Below are positions 1 through 7,484 of a DNA stretch of 24,195 bases, piece after piece. Source of the DNA: an uncultured Methanobrevibacter sp. GTDB lineage: Archaea > Methanobacteriota > Methanobacteria > Methanobacteriales > Methanobacteriaceae. Under the pieces are notes generated by a model. It was not told where the DNA came from. It ran no database searches and saw nothing but the letters and a program-made list of their open reading frames with translations. The DNA is taken from contig NZ_CALDKF010000001.1 in assembly GCF_937898925.1 (NCBI RefSeq), forward strand, positions 1-24,195, in the 5' to 3' direction. The position numbers were made by a program, and so were the translations under genes. How positions within the stretch are numbered: position 1 is the first letter of the stretch; the number at the start of each line of letters is the position of its first letter.

Positions 1-1002
1 AGTTTAGCGAGTTATTGCAAGGGAAAATCCACTAAAATAAGGATTACGACTCACCTTTTTTGTAGTCAATGTGTTCCTTCTCAAGATTGCAAGGGAAAAT
101 CCACTAAAATAAGGATTGCGACAATGTTGCGATAAAATCCTTAACTTTTGATAAATCATATTGCAAGGGAAAATCCACTAAAATAAGGATTGCGACCATT
201 TCTAATTTTTATATAAATAGCTGTTTGTTGCCTATTGCAAGGGAAAATCTACTAAAATAAGGATTGCGACGGATTCTTGCCGTATCCACCAAGAGTGACT
301 GTGATTATTGCAAGGGAAAATCCACTAAAATAAGGATTGCGACATAGTAGCAGAGCATGTTTTTTTCTTGTGTGTTCCATTGCAAGGGAAAATCCACTAA
401 AATAAGGATTGCGACATCAAATTAAGAGTAAGTCCAATTTTACCTTTTATTATTGCAAGGGAAAATCCACTAAAATAAGGATTGCGACATTAAATTTTTC
501 TCTAGTATAACCGTCCATACCATAATTGCAAGGGAAAATCCACTAAAATAAGGATTGCGACTTAATTGCCACTTCCATTGGTTTTGTGATTGGTTTGCCA
601 TTGCAAGGGAAAATCCACTAAAATAAGGATTGCGACTGGTTTACAAGTAATTGTAACTTTGGGTTTAGGAAATTGCAAGGGAAAATCCACTAAAATAAGG
701 ATTGCGACATAATAAGAGAACGCTTTTTGCTTGTACTCTTCTAAAATTGCAAGGGAAAATCCACTAAAATAAGGATTGCGACATCAAATCAGATTTTGTA
801 ACCCTTTTCTTAAACTTAATTGCAAGGGAAAATCCACTAAAATAAGGATTGCGACTTACTGTTGCATCTGTGGTCAAGGTAGTTTATTTTGAATTGCAAG
901 GGAAAATCTACTAAAATAAGGATTGCGACCCCTATTGTACCAACTAGGAGAGATTATAAGGCATCATTGCAAGGGAAAATCCACTAAAATAAGGATTAAA
1001 AA
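1..1002 (+). CRISPR. CRISPR array, 14 repeats visible, continues past the left edge
   Basis: Thirteen near-identical 37-bp repeats start at 14, 86, 160, 234, 307, 379, 452, 525, 600, 672, 746, 819 and 893, and a degenerate fourteenth at 966-1002. The repeat begins ATTGCAAGGG, has core AAAATCCACTAAAAT and ends AAGGATTGCGAC. AATCC and GGATT can pair as a 5-bp hairpin. The 13 complete spacers are all different and 35-38 nt long; bases 1-13 are the end of another spacer. The last repeat loses its GCGAC end, which marks the old, leader-distal end. The final 8 nt, ATTGCGAC, resemble the ATTGAAAC crRNA tag of archaeal type I-B and III systems. Both signs suggest plus-strand transcription from a leader beyond the left edge. 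Repeats 4 and 13 share one C-to-T change, and repeat 1 has GGATTACGAC. No cas gene is in the window, so the type is not assigned. Confidence 0.97.
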
Positions 1003-1008
1003 CACTCA

Positions 1009-1080
1009 TAAATAAAAAAAAATTCTAAAATTAAATAAATAATAGATCAATCAAATATTAAAAATTAAAAAAAAATAATG
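1009..1080 (-). terminator. U-rich terminator region for the minus-strand TPR-like gene
   Basis: On the minus strand this stretch reads as several T-runs (for example the complement of A-runs near 1013-1021 and 1067-1075), the usual archaeal termination signal. It lies downstream of the gene ending at 1202 and just before the convergent CRISPR array. No strong hairpin is seen. Confidence 0.35.
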
Positions 1081-1187
1081 AATTAAAAATAATTAAAAAA
1101 AGCATAAATATAAAGAGGAATAGATCATCCTCTCTAAAAAGAAGTTAAATTTTACAGCTAATATACTAAAAATATATTCATCCGATA

Positions 1188-1202
1188 AAAATCCACTAAA
1201 AT
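1188..1202 (+). repeat. isolated 15-bp match to the CRISPR repeat core
   Basis: The 15 bases AAAATCCACTAAAAT are identical to the centre of the array repeat, 185 bp beyond the last repeat. The flanks do not match. The match ends on the first base of the neighbouring gene's stop codon (read on plus). It may be a relic of a longer array or chance in AT-rich DNA; the TCCACT centre makes chance less likely. Confidence 0.5.
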
Positions 1203-3055
1203 TAATCAAACATATAATTAGTCCCTAATTTTTTATTAACTTTAGCCAATCGTTTTTCAAACCATTGATTACTCATTTGAGAAGCATCTTTAGGAGGATT
1301 CTTATAATAAAATCTAATATGTTCCAATTCAGATTCATAATCATCCATTTTTTCTAGAATATAACAAATTCTCTTATAAAATTTAACAATAGGAAAATCT
1401 CCATTAATCTGTTTTCTATAATAATCCAAAGCACTTTCATATTCCTCTTGCTTTTCTAAGATTTTTCCAACATATTCAATCTTATAAATCCTTTGATAAA
1501 CATCAAAAGCCTCTTCAGATAAAACCCATATCTTGTTTCCTTTTTTAATCCTGTCAGCAAGTGCAATAGGCTTATTCATTCTGTCGTTATTCTTAGCTCC
1601 ATTATTATCATAATAATCCAAGCATTCTTGCACTTTGCTTTCATCAATTTCAAAGTGCTCCTTTATGATCCTGATTCTATCTGTAAACCAAAGATACTGG
1701 AAATCATTAAGATAAATACCACTCATTAATAATTGATTAACAGTTTTTAAAATTGCTTCATAATCTTCTGTTTTCTTATATACATTGCATAATTGCTTAT
1801 ATGGATACCAATCATTCTCAAAATAGCTGTTCTCCATTAATGATTCGTTAAAGTTTATGCAATCATCATATCTTTTTTCCTTAAATAAATTAGCGCCATA
1901 ATCCATTAAATAGAGTTTGCGATTCATATTCTGTGAATTTGATAGGCTACTATCATATTCATAAAATTTAGGAGGTTCATCAAAACTTCCCAATTCATCT
2001 TCAAATATTGTGGTTACAAAAGAGAATTCCTTCTTAACTCCTAATCTCTTTACAACAGAAACACGTTTGTAATCTGATTTGTAACTAGATTTGGATTTAT
2101 TCTCCGATTTAATGTTTTTATTGCTTTTCTTTTTAGATTTAGCTTTTTTATAATCAACCACCTTAAAGATATCATCACTGGATTCCAATTTAAAGTTGAA
2201 ATAATCATCAAATTCCTTTAAAGTGAAATTATTGTCCAAATTCACTTTCAAATCCTTTAAAGGATAATCTGAGAATAGATGCTCCGCCTTAACATAATCA
2301 TAATTCATGATTGAATCGAATGTTGAATCATCACCAATCAATTCCTTTGAACTTTCCAAACGTTTTGCAAACCATTTTTCACTGCTTTTATTCCTTTTAA
2401 CTTTAGGATCTTCAAAATACTCTTTAATAACTAATAATTCATGTTTATAATTTTCAGTTCTCCTGTAAATTCCACATAATTTCATATAAAATTTGTGGTC
2501 AGTGTGATTGAAGTTATAAATCATCAAATTATATAAGTCATAAGCTTCCTGATACATCATTTCATCATATAGCTTGTTTACAACAGTTCTTAAAAAAGGT
2601 TTCTTATAATTGTAAAAGACATATTCATCAGATACAACTTTAATGTTTCCTCCAACTTTTTTAATTCGCTGAGCAGTGACAACAGGAATTTCAGATGCTT
2701 CTTTGTTATTTAAACTGTTTTCCTTAAAGTTTAAAGTTAAATCCTGAATCTCTTCATATGTTATGTATCCATGCTTTGCCAATTTTCTCAATTTGTATTT
2801 GAAAGAGAGAAATTGAATTTTATTGCAGTAAATTCCGCTTTTTAAGAAGTATCTTATTATGTCCCTTTCGGATTCATAATCCTTTTCCTTATGATATAGA
2901 ACTGACAACCTTTTGAACTGGTAATAATCATTTAAAAATAGGCTATTTAATATTAACTTCTTATAAAAGTCAACAGCAAGATCTAGACTTTTCTTTTCTA
3001 ATTTTAAACCTTCTTTTTTTAATTCATATTTTTTCTGAACTTGCTCATCATACAT
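1202..3055 (-). CDS. TPR-like repeat protein made of two duplicated modules
   Basis: A 617-residue soluble protein with no signal peptide or membrane segment. It is rich in helical Tyr/Leu/Lys/Glu repeats of the tetratricopeptide type, for example YDEMMYQEAYDLYNLMI and YESALDYYRKQI. Residues ~24-241 and ~388-612 are two copies of one module. Both contain SGIY, an RIKK segment, a Y..A.D.Y helix, and a closing WF(A/E)KRL followed by K and G. The linker (242-387) holds a Lys/Ser-rich stretch at about 303-330, so it is probably flexible and could bind nucleic acid. No catalytic motif was seen. TPR folds usually hold partner proteins, so a scaffold role is inferred. The ribosome binding site is weak (AAGG 12 nt before the ATG). 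The gene runs convergent to the CRISPR array, but nothing shows that it is a CRISPR component. Confidence 0.85.
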   Translation of the reverse strand: MYDEQVQKKYELKKEGLKLEKKSLDLAVDFYKKLILNSLFLNDYYQFKRLSVLYHKEKDYESERDIIRYFLKSGIYCNKIQFLSFKYKLRKLAKHGYITYEEIQDLTLNFKENSLNNKEASEIPVVTAQRIKKVGGNIKVVSDEYVFYNYKKPFLRTVVNKLYDEMMYQEAYDLYNLMIYNFNHTDHKFYMKLCGIYRRTENYKHELLVIKEYFEDPKVKRNKSSEKWFAKRLESSKELIGDDSTFDSIMNYDYVKAEHLFSDYPLKDLKVNLDNNFTLKEFDDYFNFKLESSDDIFKVVDYKKAKSKKKSNKNIKSENKSKSSYKSDYKRVSVVKRLGVKKEFSFVTTIFEDELGSFDEPPKFYEYDSSLSNSQNMNRKLYLMDYGANLFKEKRYDDCINFNESLMENSYFENDWYPYKQLCNVYKKTEDYEAILKTVNQLLMSGIYLNDFQYLWFTDRIRIIKEHFEIDESKVQECLDYYDNNGAKNNDRMNKPIALADRIKKGNKIWVLSEEAFDVYQRIYKIEYVGKILEKQEEYESALDYYRKQINGDFPIVKFYKRICYILEKMDDYESELEHIRFYYKNPPKDASQMSNQWFEKRLAKVNKKLGTNYMFD

Positions 3056-3299
3056 ATAAAACCCAAACCTTAAGTTTTTAAAAAGTAATTATTATAATTA
3101 AAAATTGGTAATGATTTTTTATAAAGATTTTTATTATTTTAATAATAGAAATTTTAAAGTTTTAAAGGATAATGAACTTTAAAAATAAAAATGCTAAAAG
3201 ATTTAAATAATCTGAATCTGCGAAATAAAGCAAATCATGAAAATTATAATAAGAAAATTATAAAAAATAGTAAAAAATAAATTAAATTAATATTTTATT

Positions 3300-4286
3300 C
3301 TATTCCTCAAAAGTATCTTTTAAAACATCTGTAAAAATTAGTAACAATTCCTCCAAAGATAATCTTAGCCTGTTATAATCTTCCATATTTATCATTTTTC
3401 CTCTATGAACAACATTAGACCTTACAGTATAATAGTATTGTATAGAATTAATATAACAAAGTATATGATTTCTATTATTAGGGGAATTCAATGTTTTAGG
3501 ATAAAGTTTTTCAGCATTATGAACTGTATCTGTTCTATGCACATATTTTTTAAAAGCCTTTTGAAATGAGTCTTCCTTAACAAAATCCTTATTATTTTCA
3601 CCTTTTCCTTGAAATTTATATTTTAAACTTGAATATCTTTCTATTGCAGACCATAATAACATATAATTCATTTCAAGTGTGAAAAAATCATTTACATTAG
3701 GACAATAATTTTTGTCTTTTTCTTTTACTTTAATCTTATTTAGATTTCTTTCAATTAACTTAATTGCTTCTTTAAAAAAAGGATCATTTTGTCCTTCATA
3801 ATTAGGATTATATTCCATTTTATTTTGTGGGGAACAACCTTTTTCAACATTTTTACCCATTAAAACATTTGCTTCATTATTGCCTACCTTAATTTTTTTC
3901 CACTCATATAAGTTTATGGGCTCTGTTTCGCTAATAATATCATAAGCTTCTCTTTCCTGACCTTCTTTAAAATAAATTAAATAACCTTGAGTAAAAAAAT
4001 TTGTATCTTCATCAGGTAAAATTAATGGAACTCCATCCCTGTAACTCATTTCATAAGGTATACTATCAGGATATTTGTTTTGTACAAATTCACTTATTCG
4101 TGAATATGCTAATTGTCCTGGTTTAAATATACCATAAGCGAAAAAAGGCAATGCTATATTTCCTTGCTTTGGAGGATTGACTGGAATATAATCATTATCA
4201 CCGTTTCTTCTACCATTAGAATTGTTAGTTCTACTCTGATTTGTGTTACCTCTTCTCCTTCCCCTATTTGGATTTGAACTTGGCAT
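3300..4286 (-). CDS. GGCT-like domain fused to a HEPN-like (putative RNase) domain
   Basis: A 328-residue protein. Residues 1-43 are an Arg/Asn-rich, probably disordered tail. Residues ~47-145 resemble the gamma-glutamylcyclotransferase/AIG2 fold: FFAYGIFKPGQ (48-58) matches the family YGTLxxG loop, followed by GYLIYF and an ISETEP segment whose E120 or E122 could be the catalytic glutamate. Residues ~200-328 are helical and HEPN-like, with LLWSAIERY (210-218) and R289-SNVV-H294. That is the R-x4-H motif used by HEPN RNases. The two halves suggest an RNase-type effector linked to a small-molecule or gamma-glutamyl sensing or modifying domain; this role is inferred. The start is supported by AGAGGGAT 4 nt before the ATG. 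The gene is divergent from a second GGCT-domain gene. Both domain calls are by eye and remote, and HEPN domains can also be non-catalytic. Confidence 0.75.
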   Translation of the reverse strand: MPSSNPNRGRRRGNTNQSRTNNSNGRRNGDNDYIPVNPPKQGNIALPFFAYGIFKPGQLAYSRISEFVQNKYPDSIPYEMSYRDGVPLILPDEDTNFFTQGYLIYFKEGQEREAYDIISETEPINLYEWKKIKVGNNEANVLMGKNVEKGCSPQNKMEYNPNYEGQNDPFFKEAIKLIERNLNKIKVKEKDKNYCPNVNDFFTLEMNYMLLWSAIERYSSLKYKFQGKGENNKDFVKEDSFQKAFKKYVHRTDTVHNAEKLYPKTLNSPNNRNHILCYINSIQYYYTVRSNVVHRGKMINMEDYNRLRLSLEELLLIFTDVLKDTFEE

Positions 4287-4347
4287 TTTTATCCCTCTAT
4301 TAATTAATTATTTTTATGTTTTTATCAATATTTCTATATCACTAATT

Positions 4348-4370
4348 GCTCAAAACCGAAAAGTATATAT
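4348..4370 (+). promoter_or_regulatory. promoter of the tandem-GGCT gene
   Basis: TGCTCAAAA, then CCGAAA (BRE-like), then AGTATATAT. This is one base from the TGTTCAAAA-N6-TATA layout seen before other genes here. It predicts a start near 4395 and a leader of about 80 nt. Confidence 0.6.
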
Positions 4371-4392
4371 ACTATGAAAAAGATATAATAAA

Positions 4393-4422
4393 TGTTACAA
4401 GAGTAACACCATTTCTTGTAAC
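4393..4422 (+). promoter_or_regulatory. overlapping inverted repeats in the 5' leader of the tandem-GGCT gene
   Basis: GTTACAAGA (4394-4402) is a perfect inverted repeat of TCTTGTAAC (4414-4422). The first arm can instead pair nearby as TGTTAC (4393-4398) with GTAACA (4403-4408). The two pairings exclude each other. They lie at or just after the predicted transcription start, so this could be an operator with three GTAAC half-sites or a switching RNA leader. An AAGCTT pair and a T-run (4445-4451) follow. Confidence 0.45.
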
Positions 4423-4477
4423 AAGCTTTAACAATTACACCAAAGCTTTTTTATAAAAAATACACGGAGATGATAAC

Positions 4478-5881
4478 ATGACCACTTTAAAATTAACTAG
4501 ATTAAACGAACCAAACATTGAAAAACTTTACGAAATGAAATCAGCCCTCAGGAACATCCTTGAAGAAGGAGATTTCGAAAATCTAAACATCATATTGGAT
4601 TTCCAGGACAAGGATGGTAGCTTCAAGCTATTCTCCACCTACAGAATACCTTCTGATGCAAGGGTTGACTTCTGCCATGAGCCAACATACATCTGCTCAT
4701 CCATTCTCATGAAAGCATACTTAACAGGAGATTCTCAATTAAGACAAAAGATAGAAACTCCTCTAATCCGAGGATTAGAATGCTGCACCATGAGAAATCT
4801 CAGAGGTCACGGATTATATGGACTTGAAGGCCAAATGGAAGCATTAAACATCTTTAAAAAAGGTGGGCTTCGAGAATTCATTGATCTTTATCCTGAACTC
4901 AACTCCAAATTCACTGAAATGATACTCAATATCATCAAGGAATTTGAAGCTCTTGAAAGAGAAGAGGACTTCAAAGGACCATGGGGAGAAGATTACAAGG
5001 AAGAAATCCTTGAAATAAACAAATACTTCAATACAAGGAAAGTGTTTGTTTACGGAACACTCATGACTGGAGAATCCAATCATCATTACCTTGAAGAGAG
5101 CACCTGCTTAGGCAAAGCTGCCATTGAAGGATATGACATGTATAATGTAGGAGGATGGTATCCTGCAATTATACCTGGAAATGCAAGAATCATTGGAGAA
5201 CTTTACGAAGTTCCAAATGAGGACATGCCTTCAATAGACATGCTTGAAGGAGAAGGAAGCCTTTACATTCGCAAATGCGAAATTACAACAGGCAATGACT
5301 TGGCTTACATCTATGAATACGCTCAAGACACTGCAGGACTTGATAAAATAGATTCATGGAAGGAATACATCTGGTATGTATCCTATGGAAGCAACATGCT
5401 AGAAGAAAGATTCCTTTGCTACATCGAAGGAGGATGCTTTGAAGGCAGTTCCTCATATAGAGACCCTTGCGAAGATCCTACAAGACCTCTTGAAAAAAGA
5501 GCCATATACATCCCATACGACATGTATTTTGGAAATTATTCCACTTCATGGGAGGGATGTGGAGTGTCCTTCTTGGACATAACCAAAGATGGCCATGCTT
5601 TAGGAGTTGCATATCTTATCACCAGAGAGCAATTTGAGCATGTAGCTGCTGAAGAAAATGGCGGTCGCAGCCCAGGATACGGCAATTGGTATGAGGATAT
5701 CATATCACTTGGAGAAATGGGCGGATTTGAAATGCTTACAATAAGCAATGACGAATTACGCCCATACAACGAACCTTGCGAGGAATACTTGAACACTCTT
5801 AAAAGAGGAATCAGGGAAAACTGGCCAGCAATGTCTGAAAATGACATTGACAATTACCTTGATAGTTGCATTAGGGGATAA
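4478..5881 (+). CDS. toroid-like helical domain with two GGCT-like domains
   Basis: A 467-residue soluble protein. Residues 1-185 are mostly helical with a DxDGSF signature (residues 44-49) and HEPTY (67-71), which recall prenyltransferase/squalene-cyclase-like alpha toroids; this is tentative. Residues ~188-290 form a GGCT/AIG2-like domain with VYGTLMTGE (191-199) and a likely catalytic glutamate in MLEGEG (E257). Residues ~298-465 form a second, different GGCT-type domain with WYVSYGSN (299-306), CGVSFLD, GVAYLITREQF and a conserved EENG-WY block (from 392). That layout matches a known bacterial/archaeal GGCT-like family. Known members act on gamma-glutamyl amines or peptides; the substrate here is unknown. 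Both glutamates are kept, so activity is plausible. GGAGATGAT ends 3 nt before the ATG. Divergence from the GGCT-HEPN gene suggests a linked role. Confidence 0.85.
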   Translation: MTTLKLTRLNEPNIEKLYEMKSALRNILEEGDFENLNIILDFQDKDGSFKLFSTYRIPSDARVDFCHEPTYICSSILMKAYLTGDSQLRQKIETPLIRGLECCTMRNLRGHGLYGLEGQMEALNIFKKGGLREFIDLYPELNSKFTEMILNIIKEFEALEREEDFKGPWGEDYKEEILEINKYFNTRKVFVYGTLMTGESNHHYLEESTCLGKAAIEGYDMYNVGGWYPAIIPGNARIIGELYEVPNEDMPSIDMLEGEGSLYIRKCEITTGNDLAYIYEYAQDTAGLDKIDSWKEYIWYVSYGSNMLEERFLCYIEGGCFEGSSSYRDPCEDPTRPLEKRAIYIPYDMYFGNYSTSWEGCGVSFLDITKDGHALGVAYLITREQFEHVAAEENGGRSPGYGNWYEDIISLGEMGGFEMLTISNDELRPYNEPCEEYLNTLKRGIRENWPAMSENDIDNYLDSCIRG

Positions 5882-5906
5882 ATCTATTCCTTTAACAACT
5901 ATTTAC

Positions 5907-5922
5907 TCTTTTTTATTTTTTT
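5907..5922 (+). terminator. U-rich terminator after the tandem-GGCT gene
   Basis: A T-rich run (CTCTTTTTTATTTTTTT) starts about 25 nt after the stop codon, typical of archaeal termination. No strong hairpin precedes it. Confidence 0.5.
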
Positions 5923-5984
5923 ACCTAAAAATAAGATTAGTTTTTTTAAATTATGTAAACACTTCTTTTTTATAGATATTAAAA

Positions 5985-6080
5985 GTATCTAAATAGCATT
6001 ACATAATGCAAAAAAGATACAAAACAAAAAGTATCAAAAACACATTACATAATGCAAAAAAGATACAAAACAAAAGTATA
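5985..6080. repeat. 46-bp tandem repeat, locus 1 (two copies and a partial third)
   Basis: Units start at GTATC at 5985 and 6031, with a partial third at 6076. Each contains CATTACATAATG (arms CATTA and TAATG) nested inside GTATC and GATAC, so each unit can fold as a hairpin. The same unit recurs at 24053-24195 with T in place of some C/G positions. There are no unique spacers between units, so this is not CRISPR. Confidence 0.9.
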
Positions 6081-6190
6081 CTTAAGATGGCATACACTAA
6101 TGAATAGAGAGTTAAATATATTCCAATAGATATTAAGACAAAAAACCAAAAAACTTTAATAACAAACTTTTTACAATAAAAAAATTTCAT
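5999..6190 (-). CDS. possible small hydrophobic membrane peptide
   Basis: A 63-residue open frame of almost wholly hydrophobic residues after a short basic start (MKFFYCKK), enough for two membrane helices. The ATG at 6190 has AGGATGAT 4 nt upstream, the same spacing as better-supported starts in this window; an ATG at 6199 overlaps that site and is less likely. Its last third is encoded by the 46-bp repeat units, which is unusual and lowers confidence. AT-rich DNA easily gives such hydrophobic frames, so it may be spurious. No function is assigned. Confidence 0.35.
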   Translation of the reverse strand: MKFFYCKKFVIKVFWFFVLISIGIYLTLYSLVYAILSILLFCIFFALCNVFLILFVLYLFCIM

Positions 6191-6372
6191 TAAAATCATC
6201 CTATTAAAAAAGTCTAATTTTGTCTAAAAATAATCAGGAATTTTAAAAAACATTCATCAATTAAATGGCTCAGTGAATTTTTATTTTATAAACTTAATTA
6301 ACTTAAAAAAAACACCCTATTTTCTTATTTTTGTTTAATTTTTAATCAAGAAAAATAAAAAATATTAAAAAT

Positions 6373-6396
6373 GATTCAAAAATCAGTTTTAAATAT
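6373..6396 (+). promoter_or_regulatory. promoter of the first zinc-ribbon gene
   Basis: GATTCAAAA, 6 nt (ATCAGT), then TTTAAATAT. The spacing equals that of the TGTTCAAAA-N6-TATA element at 7393 and 9691. The expected start of transcription is near 6418-6422, which supports a translation start downstream of the ATG at 6417. Confidence 0.5.
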
Positions 6397-6461
6397 TTAA
6401 AAAGGGATAGGAAAACATGACATGGCAAAAAGCAAAACTTAAAATAGGGTTTGTGATGCAA

Positions 6462-7133
6462 ATGACACACCATATCATATATAGATGCGAAAAGTGCAAT
6501 TCCAAACTGATAAGCTTGAATCTGTTTTTTTATCTGAACTCGAAAAATGAAGTTAAAGTGGCAAGCAGTGCCACTTTAGCAATGGAAGAAAGCAAATCCT
6601 CAGCCCTTACGGGAATCATCAAGGAGACATTCTGCACAAACTGCAATAGGAACATCCAGGTTTTTGAAATTGACATGAAGAACTGTCTATACAACTGCCA
6701 AGATGCAATAAAGATACTGAAAAGCAGCTTGATTGATAAGCGCAAATTCATAGAAGAGAAATACGGCAGATCATTGAAGCTGCATGAGATTATCAAAAAA
6801 AGGAGATCAGTTTTGGAAATATACTACTTTCTATTGGAAAACGAAAGGTATTTCAAGGACCTGATCAATAATTTCACTACTGACTATGAGCTTTTGGAAG
6901 ACAAGAACCATATCATGCTTGAATACCTGAAACACCGAATCAACACCTTCAAGAAAACGGAATGTGTGATAAGCATCAAAGATGAAGATTTCTACATAAA
7001 CTTCAATGAGCGCAAAACAAGATTGAATTCATGCCCAAATTGCCTAAAGGGAATTAGCTTTATCGATGAGGATGAGATATGCCCATTATGCGGCAACAAA
7101 CTATTTATAGACAAGGTAATTTACATTGATTAA
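6462..7133 (+). CDS. zinc-ribbon protein, copy 1
   Basis: About 223 residues, no signal peptide. Four CxxC pairs are visible: CEKC and CTNC in the N-terminal third, CPNC and CPLC near the C-terminus, with a charged helical region between. This suggests two zinc-binding ribbons. The gene at 10341 is a clear paralogue that shares the MTHxxxYxC start, the AMEESxSS / AIEESESS segment and the closing CPxC-DEDEICPxCG block. The start at 6462 is chosen because it aligns with the paralogue's start, has GTGAT 4 nt upstream and follows the predicted transcription start; ATGs at 6417 and 6456 are in frame and an annotation pipeline may prefer 6417. The stop lies in a TTAAGG/CCTTAA inverted repeat (7130-7149). 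Function unknown; binding of RNA, DNA or protein is possible. Confidence 0.85.
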   Translation: MTHHIIYRCEKCNSKLISLNLFFYLNSKNEVKVASSATLAMEESKSSALTGIIKETFCTNCNRNIQVFEIDMKNCLYNCQDAIKILKSSLIDKRKFIEEKYGRSLKLHEIIKKRRSVLEIYYFLLENERYFKDLINNFTTDYELLEDKNHIMLEYLKHRINTFKKTECVISIKDEDFYINFNERKTRLNSCPNCLKGISFIDEDEICPLCGNKLFIDKVIYID

Positions 7134-7392
7134 GGATTTGAACCCTTAAAGACAATGGAGACTTGCTAAATCAATCAGTGCATCCATTATATATTAAAGG
7201 CAATCAATTCCCTAACAAACATCATTCCAGACTAAACTTTGTTTTATGAAAATATGAAAAGACTAAATAATTTTCAGCTAATTTCATATATTAAGACCTT
7301 TCTATTTTTAATGAATCGCAATATCTATAAAAATAATCACAATTTCTATTTTTGTTCAAAAGTTTACTAAAAATTATAAGGATTTTAAATAT
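7134..7392. other. AT-rich intergenic stretch without a recognised gene
   Basis: Between the first zinc-ribbon gene and the next promoter. A TTTGTTCAAAAG sequence at 7351-7362 resembles the upstream promoter motif but has no well-placed TATA box. Nothing else is recognised. Confidence 0.5.
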
Positions 7393-7416
7393 TGTTCAAA
7401 ACTCATATTTATAAGA
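7393..7416 (+). promoter_or_regulatory. promoter of the first two-helix membrane protein
   Basis: TGTTCAAAA (7393-7401), 6 nt, TTTATAAGA (7408-7416). The same two blocks at the same spacing precede the paralogue at 9782. Predicted start near 7440. Confidence 0.7.
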
Positions 7417-7484
7417 CTTAAAGAAATTATATTCTACCACCCCTAGAAAGAATTATTAATTAACAAAGATTTGATGTGAGAGAA

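Noticed and set aside
1003..1201. AT-rich DNA right of the CRISPR array considered as its leader
   Set aside because: The repeat next to it is degenerate and the crRNA tag orientation points to a leader on the left side.
4844..5853. Open frames on the minus strand within the tandem-GGCT gene (4844-5086, 5536-5853)
   Set aside because: They lie wholly inside a well-supported gene, have no ribosome binding site and have low-quality protein composition.
6530..6796. Minus-strand frame inside zinc-ribbon copy 1
   Set aside because: It is a shadow of the real gene, whose paralogue confirms the plus-strand frame.
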